DNA of 64,000 nucleotides from Pseudognaphalium luteoalbum (GCA_963422505.1 OY730197.1:15069579-15133578), one strand, 5' to 3'; shown: positions 10,158-23,294, counted from the first letter of the stretch. Numbers and translations: made by a program. The notes: generated by a model not told the origin, from the sequence alone.

Positions 10158-13100
10158 ATGTCAGAAGCTCAAAGATTGCCTCTAAGTGGAAGTTTCAGTT
10201 ACGGTAATGGCTATGTAAATGGGGCAATCTCATTGAGGTCTTCTGCAAGTAGATCTGCCATTGATGAATTCTGTAATGCACTTGGAGGCAATAGGCCAAT
10301 TCATAGTATTTTGATTGCAAATAATGGAATGGCGGCAGTAAAGTTTATAAGGAGTGTGAGGACATGGAGTTACGAGACATTTGGTTCTGAAAAAGCAATT
10401 TTATTGGTAGCCATGGCCACTCCAGAAGATATGAGGATAAACGCGGAGCATATCAGAATCGCTGATCAATTTGTTGAAGTCCCGGGTGGTACAAATAATA
10501 ATAATTATGCGAATGTGCAACTTATTGTTGAGGTATGCAAAGTTTAGCGATCCTACATTCATTGTTATTTATTACCAAATGATTGACTTTATGAACCACT
10601 GTACTTTTGAAAATGCCTGAAATTACTATTGTATTCAAGAATGAACGATTCTCGTTGATATCTTTGCATCTTTTGCAAAAATGATGAGTCGTTAGCAACA
10701 AAAAGTCTAAATAGGGGTATAAAAAAGTCAATCATCACCTAATGATTGGATTTAGATATTCAGATATGTTGTTTAGTTTTGTTATCTATAACTTTATAAG
10801 AGAATTCTTATAAGAGCTCTCCTATTTCTCTGTTGATCATTGCTGAATGTTGTCTTTGAATGTCTAATAAGCTACTTACATTTTTCTAGAGTAATATGAA
10901 TGTGTTGAAATATTGTTTAAAAATAAGTAGCGTTATAGTACTAGTATATGGAAAGCATATCTCGCTTATGTTCTCTTTTACTTGGCCTGCTTTGACTTTA
11001 GCATTAATAGGAGCCTGAATAATTCATGAGGAAAATGCAATTGCTACATCAAAATGTACAACAAGCATCATAGGGACAATTAAGACGGTGTTAAAATTAC
11101 AGAAACATTAGTAGTAGTTATAATTATATTAGATACAATTTTGAAAAAAATCATGGAAGACAATTAATATTCATCAATATTTAATTTCCTTTAACATGTT
11201 GAGTTTATGTTTAATGATTACAGACAGCCGAGATAACACATGTGGATGCTGTTTGGCCTGGTTGGGGTCATGCATCCGAAATCCCTGAACTACCCGATGC
11301 ATTGGAGGCAAAAGGAATCGTATTTCTTGGGCCACCTGCTACATCCATGGCAGCTCTAGGAGACAAAATCGGTTCTTCTTTAATTGCACAAGCGGCTGAT
11401 GTACCGACACTACCTTGGAGTGGTTCTCATGTAAAGTTTACAACTTTTTTAGTCTTTTTTTACATTTAGAATGATCTTTATCCCTCTTATTTTTTAGATA
11501 TGGTATCTTTTTACCTCTTATTCTGTCTAAAAATCTCATCTTTAAACCTCTTACTTTCTTTGAATATCAAGTCTTTGTACCTCTTATTATTTGCAAGTGT
11601 TATGTTTATACCTCTTATTTTTTTAAAATTGCGTATTTATATCTCCCATTCTTTAAAATTCTCATCTTAATACCTCTTATTTGTACAATTCACATATCAA
11701 TACCTCACAAATATCAAAATCTATGTCTGCATACGTTTTGTTTTGTATAAAACTTTACCTCTTAATAATCTAAAAGTTATACCTCTTGTTCTGAAAAAAT
11801 CACAAATTTATGCCCTTTAATTTTTAAAAATTACATCTATTAGGTGAAAATTCCTGTCGATAGCTGTTTGGACACACTCCCAGATGATGTATATAGGCAA
11901 GCGTGTGTGTCTACAACGGAAGAAGCCATTGCTAGTTGTCAAGTTGTTGGTTATCCGGCCATGATTAAGGCATCGTGGGGCGGAGGTGGCAAAGGCATAA
12001 GAAAGGTGTGATTATTTACATTTGAAAATTGTTTTCACTTTTGACCTTTAAGAGTCAATGGATTAGCTTTTGGTATCCAAACTTAATAAGTAAACCACTT
12101 AATGGTAAAAACTTCAGGTGCATAATGACGAAGAAGTGAAGGCACTTTTTAAGCAAGTTCAGGGTGAAGTGCCCGGTTCCCCCATATTCATCATGAAAGT
12201 TGCTTCCCAGGTGGGACAAAGTTTTAGTCGTTATTTTCCTGGTAGCTCACAACTAAAAACTTGTTACAATAATATGTTGAATTTTTTATAAAAACAGAGT
12301 CGACATCTAGAAGTTCAGCTACTATGTGATCAGCATGGGAATGTAGCCGCTTTACATAGTCGTGACTGCAGTGTTCAAAGGCGACATCAAAAGGTATGTT
12401 CATTTGTGTCAGTTTGTTTTTCCTATATATCTTTGTATTTCTATTTTTGATCTCGTTGATCAATGATTTTTGATATCTGAAGATTATTGAGGAGGGCCCC
12501 ATAACCATAGCTCCACAAGACACAATAAAGAAGCTTGAGCAAGCGGCTAGAAGATTAGCAAAATCGGTTAATTATGTTGGAGCAGCTACTGTAGAGTATC
12601 TGTATAGTATGGAAACAGGAGACTATTACTTCCTGGAGCTCAATCCGCGTTTACAGGTGCACACGAATTTTATTTTTGTGGTTCTTATTTAAGATGTGAT
12701 GCGTGTCCTTTCTACTTGCTGTGTTGGGCTCAGAAAATGATGAATAAATGGCTTACATCATAATTTACTGTAGAATATGTATCTGACACCTATTTCTTTT
12801 TTAGGTTGAGCATCCTGTGACGGAGTGGATAGCGGAAATTAATTTACCTGCAGCACAAGTTGCGGTTGGAATGGGCATTCCTCTGTGGCAGATACCAGGT
12901 AATATATCAATAGTACAACCAACTGAGACTAATCATCATGAGAATTTTTATTTAATTGCTCTTTTTTTTCGTGCCTTTTTGGTTCAGAAATAAGACGGTT
13001 TTACGGCATGGACAATAGCGGAGGGTACGATGCCTGGAGGACAACATCGGTTCTTGCAACCCCATTTGACTTTGATCAGGCACAGTCAATTAAGCCAAAG

Positions 13101-16100
13101 GGTCATTGTATTGCTGTACGTGTAACAAGTGAGGATCCGGATGATGGTTTTAAACCCACAAGCGGAAAAGTTCAGGTTTGAGAAAAGACCAACATACCAC
13201 TAATAAAACATATATATCCTATGTATTATTTAGCACACTGATTTTGAATTATACTTTTTAGGAGCTAAGTTTCAAAAGTAAGCCAAATGTGTGGGCGTAC
13301 TTTTCTGTCAAGGTATCCTGGTTTGCGAATAATGTTTTTATGTAACTTTCCAGTTGCGAACTAGATTCTTATATGTAAACATCTTTGAAACTTTCAGTCT
13401 GGAGGAGGCATTCATGAATTCTCAGATTCTCAATTTGGTAAGAAGGCCGAAGCTTATTTGGTTTCAGTTTACAACATTCTTTGGCAACAAATTCATGATC
13501 TCATTTTATTTTTGTATATACCTCAGGTCATGTTTTTGCATTCGGAGAGTCAAGAACGTTGGCTATTGCAAATATGGTTCTTGGGCTAAAGGAAATTCAA
13601 ATCCGTGGTGAAATCCGTACTAATGTTGATTATACAATCGATTTATTACACGTGAGCAATTCAGGAGGACAAAATTGCAATATTTTTGTAAATTATCCAA
13701 TTTAAACGTTATATTAACTTTCCACCACCTTTCCTTATTTCTCCGCTTGTAGGCTCTGGATTATAAAGAAAATAAAATACATACTGGCTGGTTAGATAGT
13801 CGAATAGCTATGCGTGTACGAGCAGAAAGGCCCCCTTGGTATCTTTCAGTAGTTGGTGGAGCTCTTTATGTAAGTACTCTTAAATACCCGTTGGCTTTTT
13901 TATACCATCATCTTTTGAAGTACTTTCACTTACTATGAACTTTTGATGACCTCAGAAAGCTGCGGCTAGAAGTGCAGCCATGGTCTCAGACTATGTTGGT
14001 TATCTTGAAAAGGGGCAAATCCCTCCTAAGGTACCATGCATTAAAGCATTTAGAATATTATTATTTATCTCTAATTTTAATACTTAATAATTGGTTAAAT
14101 ATGTTTTGTTTGCTTTGCTGATCAATGTTTCTTTACTTTCAGCATATATCATTGGTCAACTCTGAAGTTTCTTTGAATATCGAGGGTAGCAAATACACGG
14201 TAAGTAATAACATAAATGCCTATTGTTCTTGGATTTGCTTTGTTTATGTATATTTTTTCTGAATCTTGTACTTTGTTTGTTAGATTGATATGTTAAAAAG
14301 GGGACCAGGTAGTTATAGATTGAGGATGAATCAATCAGAGATTGAAGCAGAGATACATACTCTACGTGACGGGGGTTTATTAATGCAGGTACACTAATCA
14401 TACGTTTTTAACTTTTATACGTTTGGTTTTATTTTATCAGTTTTCGAACTCTACCATGTGTTTCACATAACTCGTTACTCGCTTCTTCATCTAGCTGTCT
14501 TGTGAAATAAATTGAAAATCACTATTTTAATTAGTGTACTGTTAATCGAATTGAAATTATAGATAAATTTAAACACAAAAATAAGCATATCAGCGATGTT
14601 TAAACCCATAGATGCGGTTAGTTAGTACCAAACTGATTATTTTATAACCATAGGTGAAATTTTGAACCCCATCCCTTGAAATTGATTACGACAACTTGAA
14701 GCTGCTTGCAATACTTGGATTATCACTTTTAGAACACATTTTTTGTTTATAAGCCCATTAACATATGATTTATGATTGGTTGATTGCATGGTGTAGTTGG
14801 ATGGGAATAGTCATATTATATACGCAGAGGAAGAAGCAGCCGGTACTCGTCTCCTTATTGATGGACGAACTTGCTTGCTTCAGGTGCCATAAACTGATTT
14901 TTTTAAGTCTTATATACTATATATTACTTACCAGTTTTGGATGCTAAGTTTGACGTACATGTTTCTAGAATGATCATGATCCTTCCAAGTTGGTGGCGGA
15001 AACACCATGCAAACTTCTAAGATACTTAGTGTCAGATGATAGCCATGTTGATGCTGACACACCATATGCTGAGGTAGAGGTTATGAAGATGTGTATGCCG
15101 CTCCTTTCACCAGCTTCTGGAGTTATACAATTTCAGCTGTCTGAAGGTCAAGCTATGCAGGTTAGCCATTGTCCTCTTTCTCGCCACTGAAAGTTATACT
15201 AAATATAATTGTCTTTAATTTTACATGTGGTGATTATAACTCTCAATCATACATGGGACCCACAAAATGACTATAATTAATCATTTGAACGGATATGAAC
15301 TTCAGGCTGGTGAGCTTATAGCAACGCTTAACCTTGATGATCCATCAGCTGTAAGAAAAGCAGAGCCTTTTCAAGGAAGCCTTCCTCTTCTAGGGCCTCC
15401 AACTGCCATGTCAGAGAAAGTTCATCAAAAGTGTGCTGCAACTTTAAGTGCTGCTCGAATGATTCTTGCAGGCTATGATCACAACATTGATGAAGTAATC
15501 TTCGTTCCATTTAAGATTTCACATGTTTAATTGTTTTGACCTTCTTTTAACAAGTTTAATCTTCGGTTTTAGGTTGTGCAAAACCTGCTTCGTTGTCTAG
15601 ATAGTCCCGAGCTTCCTTTCCTTCAATGGCAAGAATGCTTTGCAGTTCTAGCTAATCGGCTTCAGAAAGATCTAAGAAACAAGGCAAATTCACATCTTGA
15701 TATACTTTTTTTCCCTTTATAATTAAACATTGGAGCGTAATTTGATTCAATATATTTGTGTATTCAGTTGGAATCGAAGTTCAAGGAGTATGAAGGAATT
15801 TACACCCAACAAGTTATTGACTTCCCTGCCAAAGTTTTACGGGGCATTCTTGAAGTTAGTTTGTGATCAATAGTTTTTCAATATGATGTTATTTTACTTC
15901 ATCTTTAATGATGTGATTTAACTGTAACATACTTTTGTAATGTTCTTGTGCAGACCCACCTTGGATCTTGCTCCGAAAAGGAAAAAGGAGCCCAAGAAAG
16001 GCTTGTTGAGCCGTTAATGAGTCTCGTTAAGCAATATGAAGGTGGTAGAGAGAGTCATGCACGTGAAATTGTTCATGCCCTTTTTAAAGAGTACTTATCA

Positions 16101-19100
16101 GTTGAGGAGTTATTTAGTGACAACATTCAGGTGCGTTTCTTTTCTTTTGTTGAGTGCATTGTAATATTAATCTAATATTTGTATATTAAACAAAACTGTT
16201 GATTTTCCAGGCTGATGTAATTGAACGTCTTCGACTCCAGTACAAGAAAGATCTCTTGAGGGTTGTTGACATTGTGCTTTCCCATCAGGTACATATCATT
16301 TCCTTCGTGGTGGCAAATTGGATGGATAGGACAGGATGGGTAACGGGTTAATATGGGCAAGTATAAAATTGGTCAATCTGGTACGGGCCTACGGGGGAAT
16401 ACTGGTTGGGTTGGGTTGGGTTGGGTTGACGTTAAACACCTTTTGTCCAAAATCTGTATAATGTATACTATAAATATAAATACATGGTGTACCAAATATG
16501 ATTACACAAGTAATATTACAATGGGTTTTGGATAATTGGTGCCCTTAGGGCATTGTTTAAGTTTACTATATTTATCTTTCAACTATTTAATAAACACTAA
16601 ATTACCATACTTATGATACATATCAAGTAAATATCATCATGATATGATAGTAGTTATTTATAGAATACATGCATTATATATATGGTAAGTAATTGTTCAT
16701 TAAATGCATTGTGATTAAATTTAGTAGCCTTATCCAACGCCCTAAGGGCACTTCTTATCAAAATCCCAATGGGGTAATCCGTTTATCGATTTTGGATGCT
16801 TTAAGCATAAAAAATACTCTTTGGAAACTTTGACCCGTTTGAATGGTTTCATTTATAGCTGATTTTGTTTCCAGACTTCAACCATCACAAGATAGCCTAG
16901 TGGTTGGCATCCTGTTATCCTCACAAGAGGTCTCAGGTTCAAACCTCACTAGAAGCATATCTTGCGGTGGCCAGGGAAAGGGTCGGAAACGGTCACGGGA
17001 TAACCTGGTTAGGCCGCGCACATTTGAGTTAAATACTCGCCCTCCCGGGGTAACCTGAACAGGGAAAACCCTCCTCCGTTTACCTGTTTATGTTTTGTTT
17101 CCAGACTTCAAGCCCTTTGAACTGTTTAGGAAAACATAACCTAAGTCAATCCATTCAGAAGTAAATGGGACTTAATTGTCACCTTTATTATTATTAGTTT
17201 GTGTTTCCATATCTTGATGTTTAATTTTTAGACCAATAATTCACGTCCACACAGGGTGTTAAGAGTAAAAACAAGTTGATACTACGACTGATGGAGCATT
17301 TGGTTTACCCTAATCCGGCTGCTTATAGGGAAAAACTGATACGGTTTTCTCAACTCAATCACATGAGTTATTCTGAGGTCAATATCATCATTTAACAATC
17401 TTACAAGTTTGATCCCTCTTTAGATATATTTATATAGAACTAATTCGGGCTTCTTGTTTTTATTAATAGTTAGCGCTGAAGGCAAGTCAACTTCTGGAAC
17501 AAACTAAATTAAGTGAACTTCGTTCAAGCATTGCTAGAAGTCTTTCTGAGTTAGAGATGTTTACTGAAGAAGGCGAAAATATGGATACCCCTAAGAGGAA
17601 GAGTGCCATAAATGAAAGGATGGAGGATATTGTGAGTGCCCCATTGGCGGTCGAAGATGCTCTTGTAGGTCTTTTTGACCATAGTGATCACACCCTTCAA
17701 AGGCGTGTTGTTGAGACCTATGTTCGAAGGCTGTATCAGCCATATCTAGCGAAAGGTAGTGTTAGAATGCAGTGGCACAGATCTGGACTTATTGCTTCGT
17801 GGCAATTCATGGAAGGGCACATTGAGGAAGTGAATGTTTCTGACTATGAAATGTCAGAAATGCCCTTGGTCGACAAGAAATGGGGAGCTATGGTTATTAT
17901 TAAATCTCTTCAGTTTTTACCCGATGTGATAAGTGCGGCTCTTAAGGAAACAACTCACAACATTCATGGCACAAGCCAAAACGGGTCCGCCAGTCCAAGT
18001 AATCATGGTAACATGATGCATATTGCGTTGGCCGGCATCAACAACCAGATGAGTTTGCTTCAAGACAGGTATGGGATGATAATGTAACCTGATAAAGATA
18101 CCATAAAACCGACCATATGATGACATGGCATGATAAAGAGCTAAAGATAGGAAACATGACCTGTCATCATGCCATGTCATCAAATGGTGTGTTTGATGGT
18201 ATACTTTGTTAGTGAGATCAATTTACTTCTTTGAATATGTTGACTTATTTTCTGATAAATTGCAGTGGCGATGAGGATCAGGCTCAAGAGAGAGTCAAAA
18301 GGTTAGCAAAAATTCTCAAAGATAAAGAAGTAAGCTCGAGTCTCAAGAATGCAGGGTACGGAGTTATCAGTTGTATAATACAAAGAGATGAAGGGAGAGG
18401 CCCAATGAGACACTCGTTTCACTGGTCAGAAGAAAATCAATATTATATTGAAGAGCCATTGTTACGACACTTAGAGCCTCCATTATCGATTTATCTTGAA
18501 TTGGTTTGTACTCATAACACCCTTTATATGTTCAATATTTTATCTAATAGTATCAGAACAATAACAAATTCATAAATGTATTGTTTGCAGGACAAACTTA
18601 AGGGCTATGAGAATATAAAGTACACTCCATCACGTGACCGTCAATGGCACATGTATACCGTTGAAGCTAAACCACTTCCGATTCAACGAATGTTTCTCAG
18701 AACGCTTGTAAGGCAACCAACGAAAGAATGGTTCTCGCCCTCAGGATACCAAGATTCAGAAATTTCGGGCCCCAAGTCTCAGTTGACTTTATCTTTTACA
18801 TCAAGGAGTATCTTGAGATCTCTAGTGACGGCTATGGAGGAGTTGGAACTTCATGTTCATAATGCTACTGTCAAGTCTGACCATTCTCATATGTACCTCT
18901 ATATATTGAAGGAACAACAGATAGATGATCTTGTTCCATACACAAAGTAAGCATTCTTGTATGTTCTAATAAATTTCATATTATGGATCTTTTTTTAATG
19001 GCTACAAATTGTGAAACAGGAGAGTGGATATTGATTCTGGGACAGAAGAAGGTATGGTTGAGGCACTTTTGGTGAAGTTGGGTCGTGAAATTCACACCAT

Positions 19101-21831
19101 GGTTGGTGTTAAGATGCAGAGGTTAGGTGTTTTCGAGTGGGAGGTTAAGCTTCGTATTGCATCTTCTGGTCAAGCGAATGGTGGTTGGAGGGTTGTGGTC
19201 ACGAATGTGACTGGTCATACCTGCATTGTGCATGTACGTATTAATGGACATTTTAACGTTAAATGTTTTTAAAAAATAGTCAGAAATGTTTGACCTGAAG
19301 TCAATCATTGCAATTTTCATTTAGGTGTACCGGGAACTGGAGGATACCACTTTGCACAAGGTGATCTATCATGCTACCTCTACATCGGGACCTTTACATG
19401 GTGTACCTGTGAACACACCCTTTCAGCCATTGGGATTACTAGATCAGAAGCGTCTTTTGGCAAGGAAAAGCAATACGACTTACTGTTATGACTTCACGCT
19501 GGTAAATTCACTTTGACCTTCGACATTAATGAAGACTATAGGCTGTACAGTCTTATCTAATGTACTTGTATTTGCAGGCATTTGAAGCAGCCCTTGAGAA
19601 TATGTGGTCGTCGAAACTATCTAGTCATAGCAGGCCTGAGGGTAAAATAATAAATGTGACGGAGCTTACGTTTGCTGACACAAGAGGCTCTTGGGGTACC
19701 CCACTGGTTGCTGTAAATCGGGAGCCAGGCCAAAACAATGTGGGCATGGTGGCATGGACTATGGACCTCTGCACACCTGAGTTTCCTCAAGGAAGGACAA
19801 TTGTGGTAGTCGCGAATGATGTTACATTTAAAAACGGATCTTTTGGTCCTGTCGAGGATGCATTTTTTGAGGCCGTCACTAATCTTGCTTGTTCCAAGAA
19901 ACTGCCACTGATCTACTTGGCGGCAAACTCAGGGGCCAGAATCGGGGCAGCTGAGGAGGTCAGATCATGCTTTAGAATTGGTTGGTCTGATGAGTCGAGT
20001 CCTGACACAGGCTTCCAGTACTTGTATCTAACCCCCGAAGATTATACCCGTATCAAGTCATCGGTGATAGCTCATGAACTTCATCTGTCGAGTGGTGAAA
20101 CAAGATGGGTCATCGATACTATTGTCGGAAAAGAGGATGGATTAGGGGTTGAGAATTTGAGTGGGAGTGGAGCAATTGCCAGCGCATATTCAAAAGCGTA
20201 TAAGGAAACGTTTACGTTAACATATGTGACCGGAAGAACAGTTGGGATAGGCGCGTATCTGGCCCGTCTTGGGATGCGGTGCATACAACGACTCGATCAA
20301 CCAATTATATTGACTGGTTTCTCTGCACTAAACAAGCTTTTGGGCCGAGAGGTTTATAGTTCGCAAATGCAACTTGGTGGACCAAAAATTATGGCGACGA
20401 ATGGTGTTGTTCATTTAACAGTGTCCGATGATCTTGAAGGTGTCTCAGCTATCTTAAATTGGTTGAGTTTTGTTCCGCCTTATGTCGGTGGTCCACTTCC
20501 GGTTTTGGCACCCGTTGATCCACCAGAAAGGCTCGTAGAGTACCTGCCTGAAAACTCATGTGATCCTCGAGCAGCTATTTGTGGTACGATGGATGGTAAT
20601 AGTAAATGGGTTGGTGGGATTTTCGATAAAGACAGTTTTGTGGAGACGTTAGAGGGTTGGGCAAGGACTGTTGTAACCGGCCGGGCTAAACTTGGTGGGA
20701 TCCCGGTTGGGATTGTTGCAGTTGAGACACAAACGGTGATGCAAGTTATACCTGCAGATCCCGGGCAGCTTGATTCTCACGAAAGGGTAGTTCCTCAAGC
20801 CGGGCAGGTCTGGTTCCCGGATTCCGCCAGTAAAACGGCTCAAGCGTTGATGGATTTCAACCGAGAAGAGCTCCCGCTTTTCATCATGGCAAACTGGCGA
20901 GGGTTTTCCGCGGGTCAACGAGATCTTTTTGAAGGAATTCTACAAGCAGGATCAACAATTGTTGAGAATCTTAGAACATACAAACAGCCTGTTTTTGTTT
21001 ACATCCCCAAAACCGGTGAACTTCGTGGTGGTGCATGGGTGGTTGTTGACAGTCGAATCAACTCAGACCATATAGAAATGTATGCAGAAACAACAGCAAA
21101 AGGAAATGTTCTTGAACCTGAAGGTATGATTGAAATCAAGTTCCGAAACAGAGAGTTATTAGACTGTATGGGTCGTCTTGATCCACAAATTCTAAATCTT
21201 AAAGAAAAACTTCAAGAAGCGAAGTACGATCAGACAATAGTTCAACAGATAAAAGATCGTGAGAAACAGCTTTTACCGATTTACACCCAAATCGCTACCA
21301 AATTCGCAGAGCTTCATGACACATCGTTCCGAATGGCTGAAAAAGGTGTGGTCAAACAGGTTGTCGACTGGAAAATTTCTAGGTTTTTCTTCTACAGTAG
21401 GCTCCGTCGTAGGCTGGCTGAGGCTTCTTTAATCAGTAGCGCACGTGAGGCTGCTGGGGACGCACTTTCTTACAAGTCTGCTCATGATATGATAAGAAAA
21501 TGGTTTGTGGACACAAAAACTGAAGCTTTATGGCTTGATGACAACGTATTTTACACATGGAAAGATGATCCATCAAATTACACCGACAAGTTAGCCGAGT
21601 TACGTACAAAGAAGGTCTCAAATCAGTTATCAAAGATTGGTAGTTCACCATTGGATCTGCAAGCTTTACCACAAGGGCTTGCCGCACTTCTGCAAGAGGT
21701 GAAACCATTATTTCTTCTGCTTAACACAAAAATGACGATTGTCTCTGATTACGTTTTGTTTTGTTATAATGCAGGTTGATTCGGTGACCAAAAGTAAACT
21801 AATTGAAGAACTCCGACGGGTAATTGAGTAA
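10158..21831 (+). CDS. ACC1: Homomeric (cytosolic-type) acetyl-CoA carboxylase, 2254 aa, 30 coding exons
   Basis: A multidomain biotin enzyme that carboxylates acetyl-CoA to malonyl-CoA for fatty-acid elongation and flavonoid synthesis. Exons: 10158-10532, 11224-11430, 11844-12005, 12118-12210, 12298-12393, 12483-12656, 12805-12898, 12988-13175, 13262-13312, 13398-13437, 13527-13651, 13753-13869, 13956-14030, 14143-14199, 14284-14388, 14797-14883, 14969-15160, 15306-15494, 15573-15683, 15768-15854, 15954-16130, 16211-16288, 17255-17377, 17470-18068, 18266-18503, 18591-18946, 19020-19233, 19325-19501, 19578-21698, 21775-21831. All join in frame with no internal stop. Domains: biotin carboxylase about 37-545, with KASWGGGGKGIRK (about 235-247) and ELNPRLQVEHPVTE (about 363-376); biotin carrier with EVMKM, biotinyl lysine about 722; central domain about 800-1480; carboxyltransferase about 1490-2200, with YLAANSGARIG near 1643, mostly in one 707-codon exon. 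There is no N-terminal transit peptide (starts MSEAQRLPLS), so the cytosolic isoform is inferred. The length matches known plant ACC1. The intron at 15684 has a GC donor. Confidence 0.95.
11460..11843 (+). repeat. Degenerate ~31-bp tandem repeat in an ACC1 intron
   Basis: About 11 diverged units, each carrying a TACCTCTTATT-like core followed by T/A-rich spacer, fill most of the intron between coding exons 2 and 3. They end at the acceptor used for exon 3. Confidence 0.7.
16523..16767. mobile_element. MITE in ACC1 intron (TIR with TGCCCTTAGGGC)
   Basis: Terminal inverted repeats of about 30 bp run from GGGTTTTGGATAATTGG into TGCCCTTAGGGC at the left and are mirrored at the right end (CCCTAAGGGCAC through AAAATCCC). 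The interior is AT-rich and non-coding. The target duplication is ambiguous (possibly AAT), so the superfamily is not assigned. The DNA just upstream (16320-16440) holds GGGTTGGG repeats resembling a decayed hAT-like fragment. Confidence 0.65.
16882..17092 (+). mobile_element. tRNA-derived SINE in ACC1 intron
   Basis: The 5' part carries an RNA polymerase III A box (TAGCCTAGTGG, 16893-16903) and B box (GGTTCAAACCTC, 16936-16947) with tRNA-like spacing. A perfect 19-bp target duplication, TTTTGTTTCCAGACTTCAA, flanks the element at 16863-16881 and 17093-17111. Length is 211 bp. It inserted in the sense orientation of ACC1, in the 966-bp intron before the exon at 17255. A diverged copy of the same family is the split SINE around the copia nest. 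Confidence 0.92.
18089..18212. mobile_element. Near-palindromic mini-MITE in ACC1 intron
   Basis: Two arms of about 45 bp are inverted copies, best seen as GATGACATGGCATGAT on the left and its complement on the right, with a short loop between. The intron containing it is only 197 bp, so the element makes up most of it. The flanking duplication is unclear. Confidence 0.6.
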
Positions 21832-22128
21832 AAATCGAAACCCGAACTCATTGGATTCTATTGTTATTATTTTTTCCGTCTCCTGTGGCTTTAACACTTC
21901 GCCTACGAAGTGAGAAGCCTTTCGAGTGTACATTATATAGGTGTTGATAAGGAAATATGGTATAAATAGGTTAATTTATTCGAGGATTACATACTCATAA
22001 GTTCATGTTGAATTTTCTTTCTAATTTGTAAACAGTTATCAAATTTCTATGCATCATATATATCATTGTCAAATTTTTACACGGTTGTCTTTGAATCATG
22101 TAAGCAATGAGATGGGCAAGTACAAACT
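21832..22128 (+). other. ACC1 3' UTR and downstream DNA
   Basis: Non-coding DNA after the ACC1 stop. A small hairpin with CTTCGCCTACGAAG lies near 21897-21910. No canonical AATAAA was seen, so the polyadenylation site cannot be placed. Confidence 0.45.
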
Positions 22129-22464
22129 TCATATGTTGAAACATTTGTCTTTCTTTTCAATCTTTTTCTTGCTCTCTCTTGCTTTCGGTTTGTGCTTCTT
22201 TTCTTTTCCCTCTCTGTCTCGTCGTTTCTGCTCTTCTTTTTCTATTTTTTCGAGTTCTTGTCTCTCTTTTTCTTTCTTCTTCTTCTCGAGTTCTCTTTTC
22301 TTTATCTTTTCTTTCTCGTGTTTTACCTTGTCTTTCTCGTGTTTCACCTTTTGTTTCATTTTTCTCTTCAGTTTTGCCTTCTCTTTCCGTAGCAATATCC
22401 TTTTGATGATGTTCATACACATTTTCGCTTTGATTTTTTTCCCAATGCGGATTGACCGCAACAA
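22129..22464 (-). other. Lys/Glu-rich low-complexity open stretch (minus), CT-rich on plus
   Basis: A purine-rich minus-strand stretch stays open in two frames and a pyrimidine-rich plus strand in three, which points to composition rather than selection. The longest minus frame would encode a highly basic, charged helix of 111 residues (runs of K, E and R). It lacks a recognised domain and obvious splice context. It could be a decayed exon of a charged nuclear protein or simply a polypurine tract downstream of ACC1. Confidence 0.25.
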
Positions 22465-23294
22465 AGAGTGAAAAATATGCTTAAATGGTATATAAGCTGA
22501 ATGATCATCTTTTTATATGTAAACACATTGTGATTAACAACTTTGGAACAAAAGGAGACAAAGTTTACAGATGTATTCTATTTTGAACTGATTTTACAAG
22601 ATTGTAATTATTAAAATTAAAGTATTTAATTGTTAGTCAGAATGAAAATGAATTATTATTAGTCTTAGAATACTTGACTTACACACAATCACATCACATC
22701 AATTCATTCAAAAACATTGTTTTTTTGTCTGTATCATCAATAACTCAAAAAGATACTTTTCCTGGTCGGAAGCTGAATAACAGAACAGAAGAATGAGTTA
22801 AAAACTATCTATGACGACCGATATTTTTTAGTCTCATACTTTCATTAATGTACAACAAAGTAAAGATACTGTTATGCAATCAGGATGTTTTGGGTGATGA
22901 TTCATACATCACAATTAGTAGTGCATGGAGAATTTTTGATGGTGTACGAATCTTATATATGTTTAGCATCAACATTTATGTTTAATTATCAGAATGAAGC
23001 AATGTTTGATAAGATTAATATGCCTCGTTTGATAATTAAGAAGTAAAAAGAGTCGATATTGTTTCATCTTATGAATATATTCCTACATGCCAACTTTGGT
23101 GAGCAGATTTGCAGATTTGTCTGTACAGTTGTATGTATGTCCGTCATTGTTCAACCTTTTGTGTTTATTTTATGTTAGCGATTCGTCATTAGTTTCTAAG
23201 GTGTAACATCAGTTTTGTGTAGTAGTATGCATAAAAATAGGGACATAGAAATATTTTCAACAGGTCATCAAACAAAGGAAAAGACATTTCTTGA
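22465..23294. other. Intergenic DNA between ACC1 and the retrotransposon nest
   Basis: AT-rich sequence without a convincing gene or terminal repeats. Confidence 0.5.

Noticed and set aside
16400..16430. Telomere-like GGGTT repeat
   Set aside because: Only about four GGGTTG units, not the plant telomere unit TTTAGGG. More likely part of a decayed hAT-like fragment.
16882..16960. Possible tRNA gene (A and B boxes)
   Set aside because: The boxes are followed by a non-tRNA body and the whole unit is flanked by a 19-bp target duplication, so it is a SINE, not a tRNA gene.
19123..21708. Several minus-strand ORFs of 60-91 codons across the ACC1 carboxyltransferase exon
   Set aside because: Antisense shadows of a strongly coding exon.
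22049..22471. Serine/phenylalanine-rich plus-strand ORF of 140 codons
   Set aside because: Open because the tract is pyrimidine-rich. Three plus frames and two minus frames are open together, which is a compositional effect.
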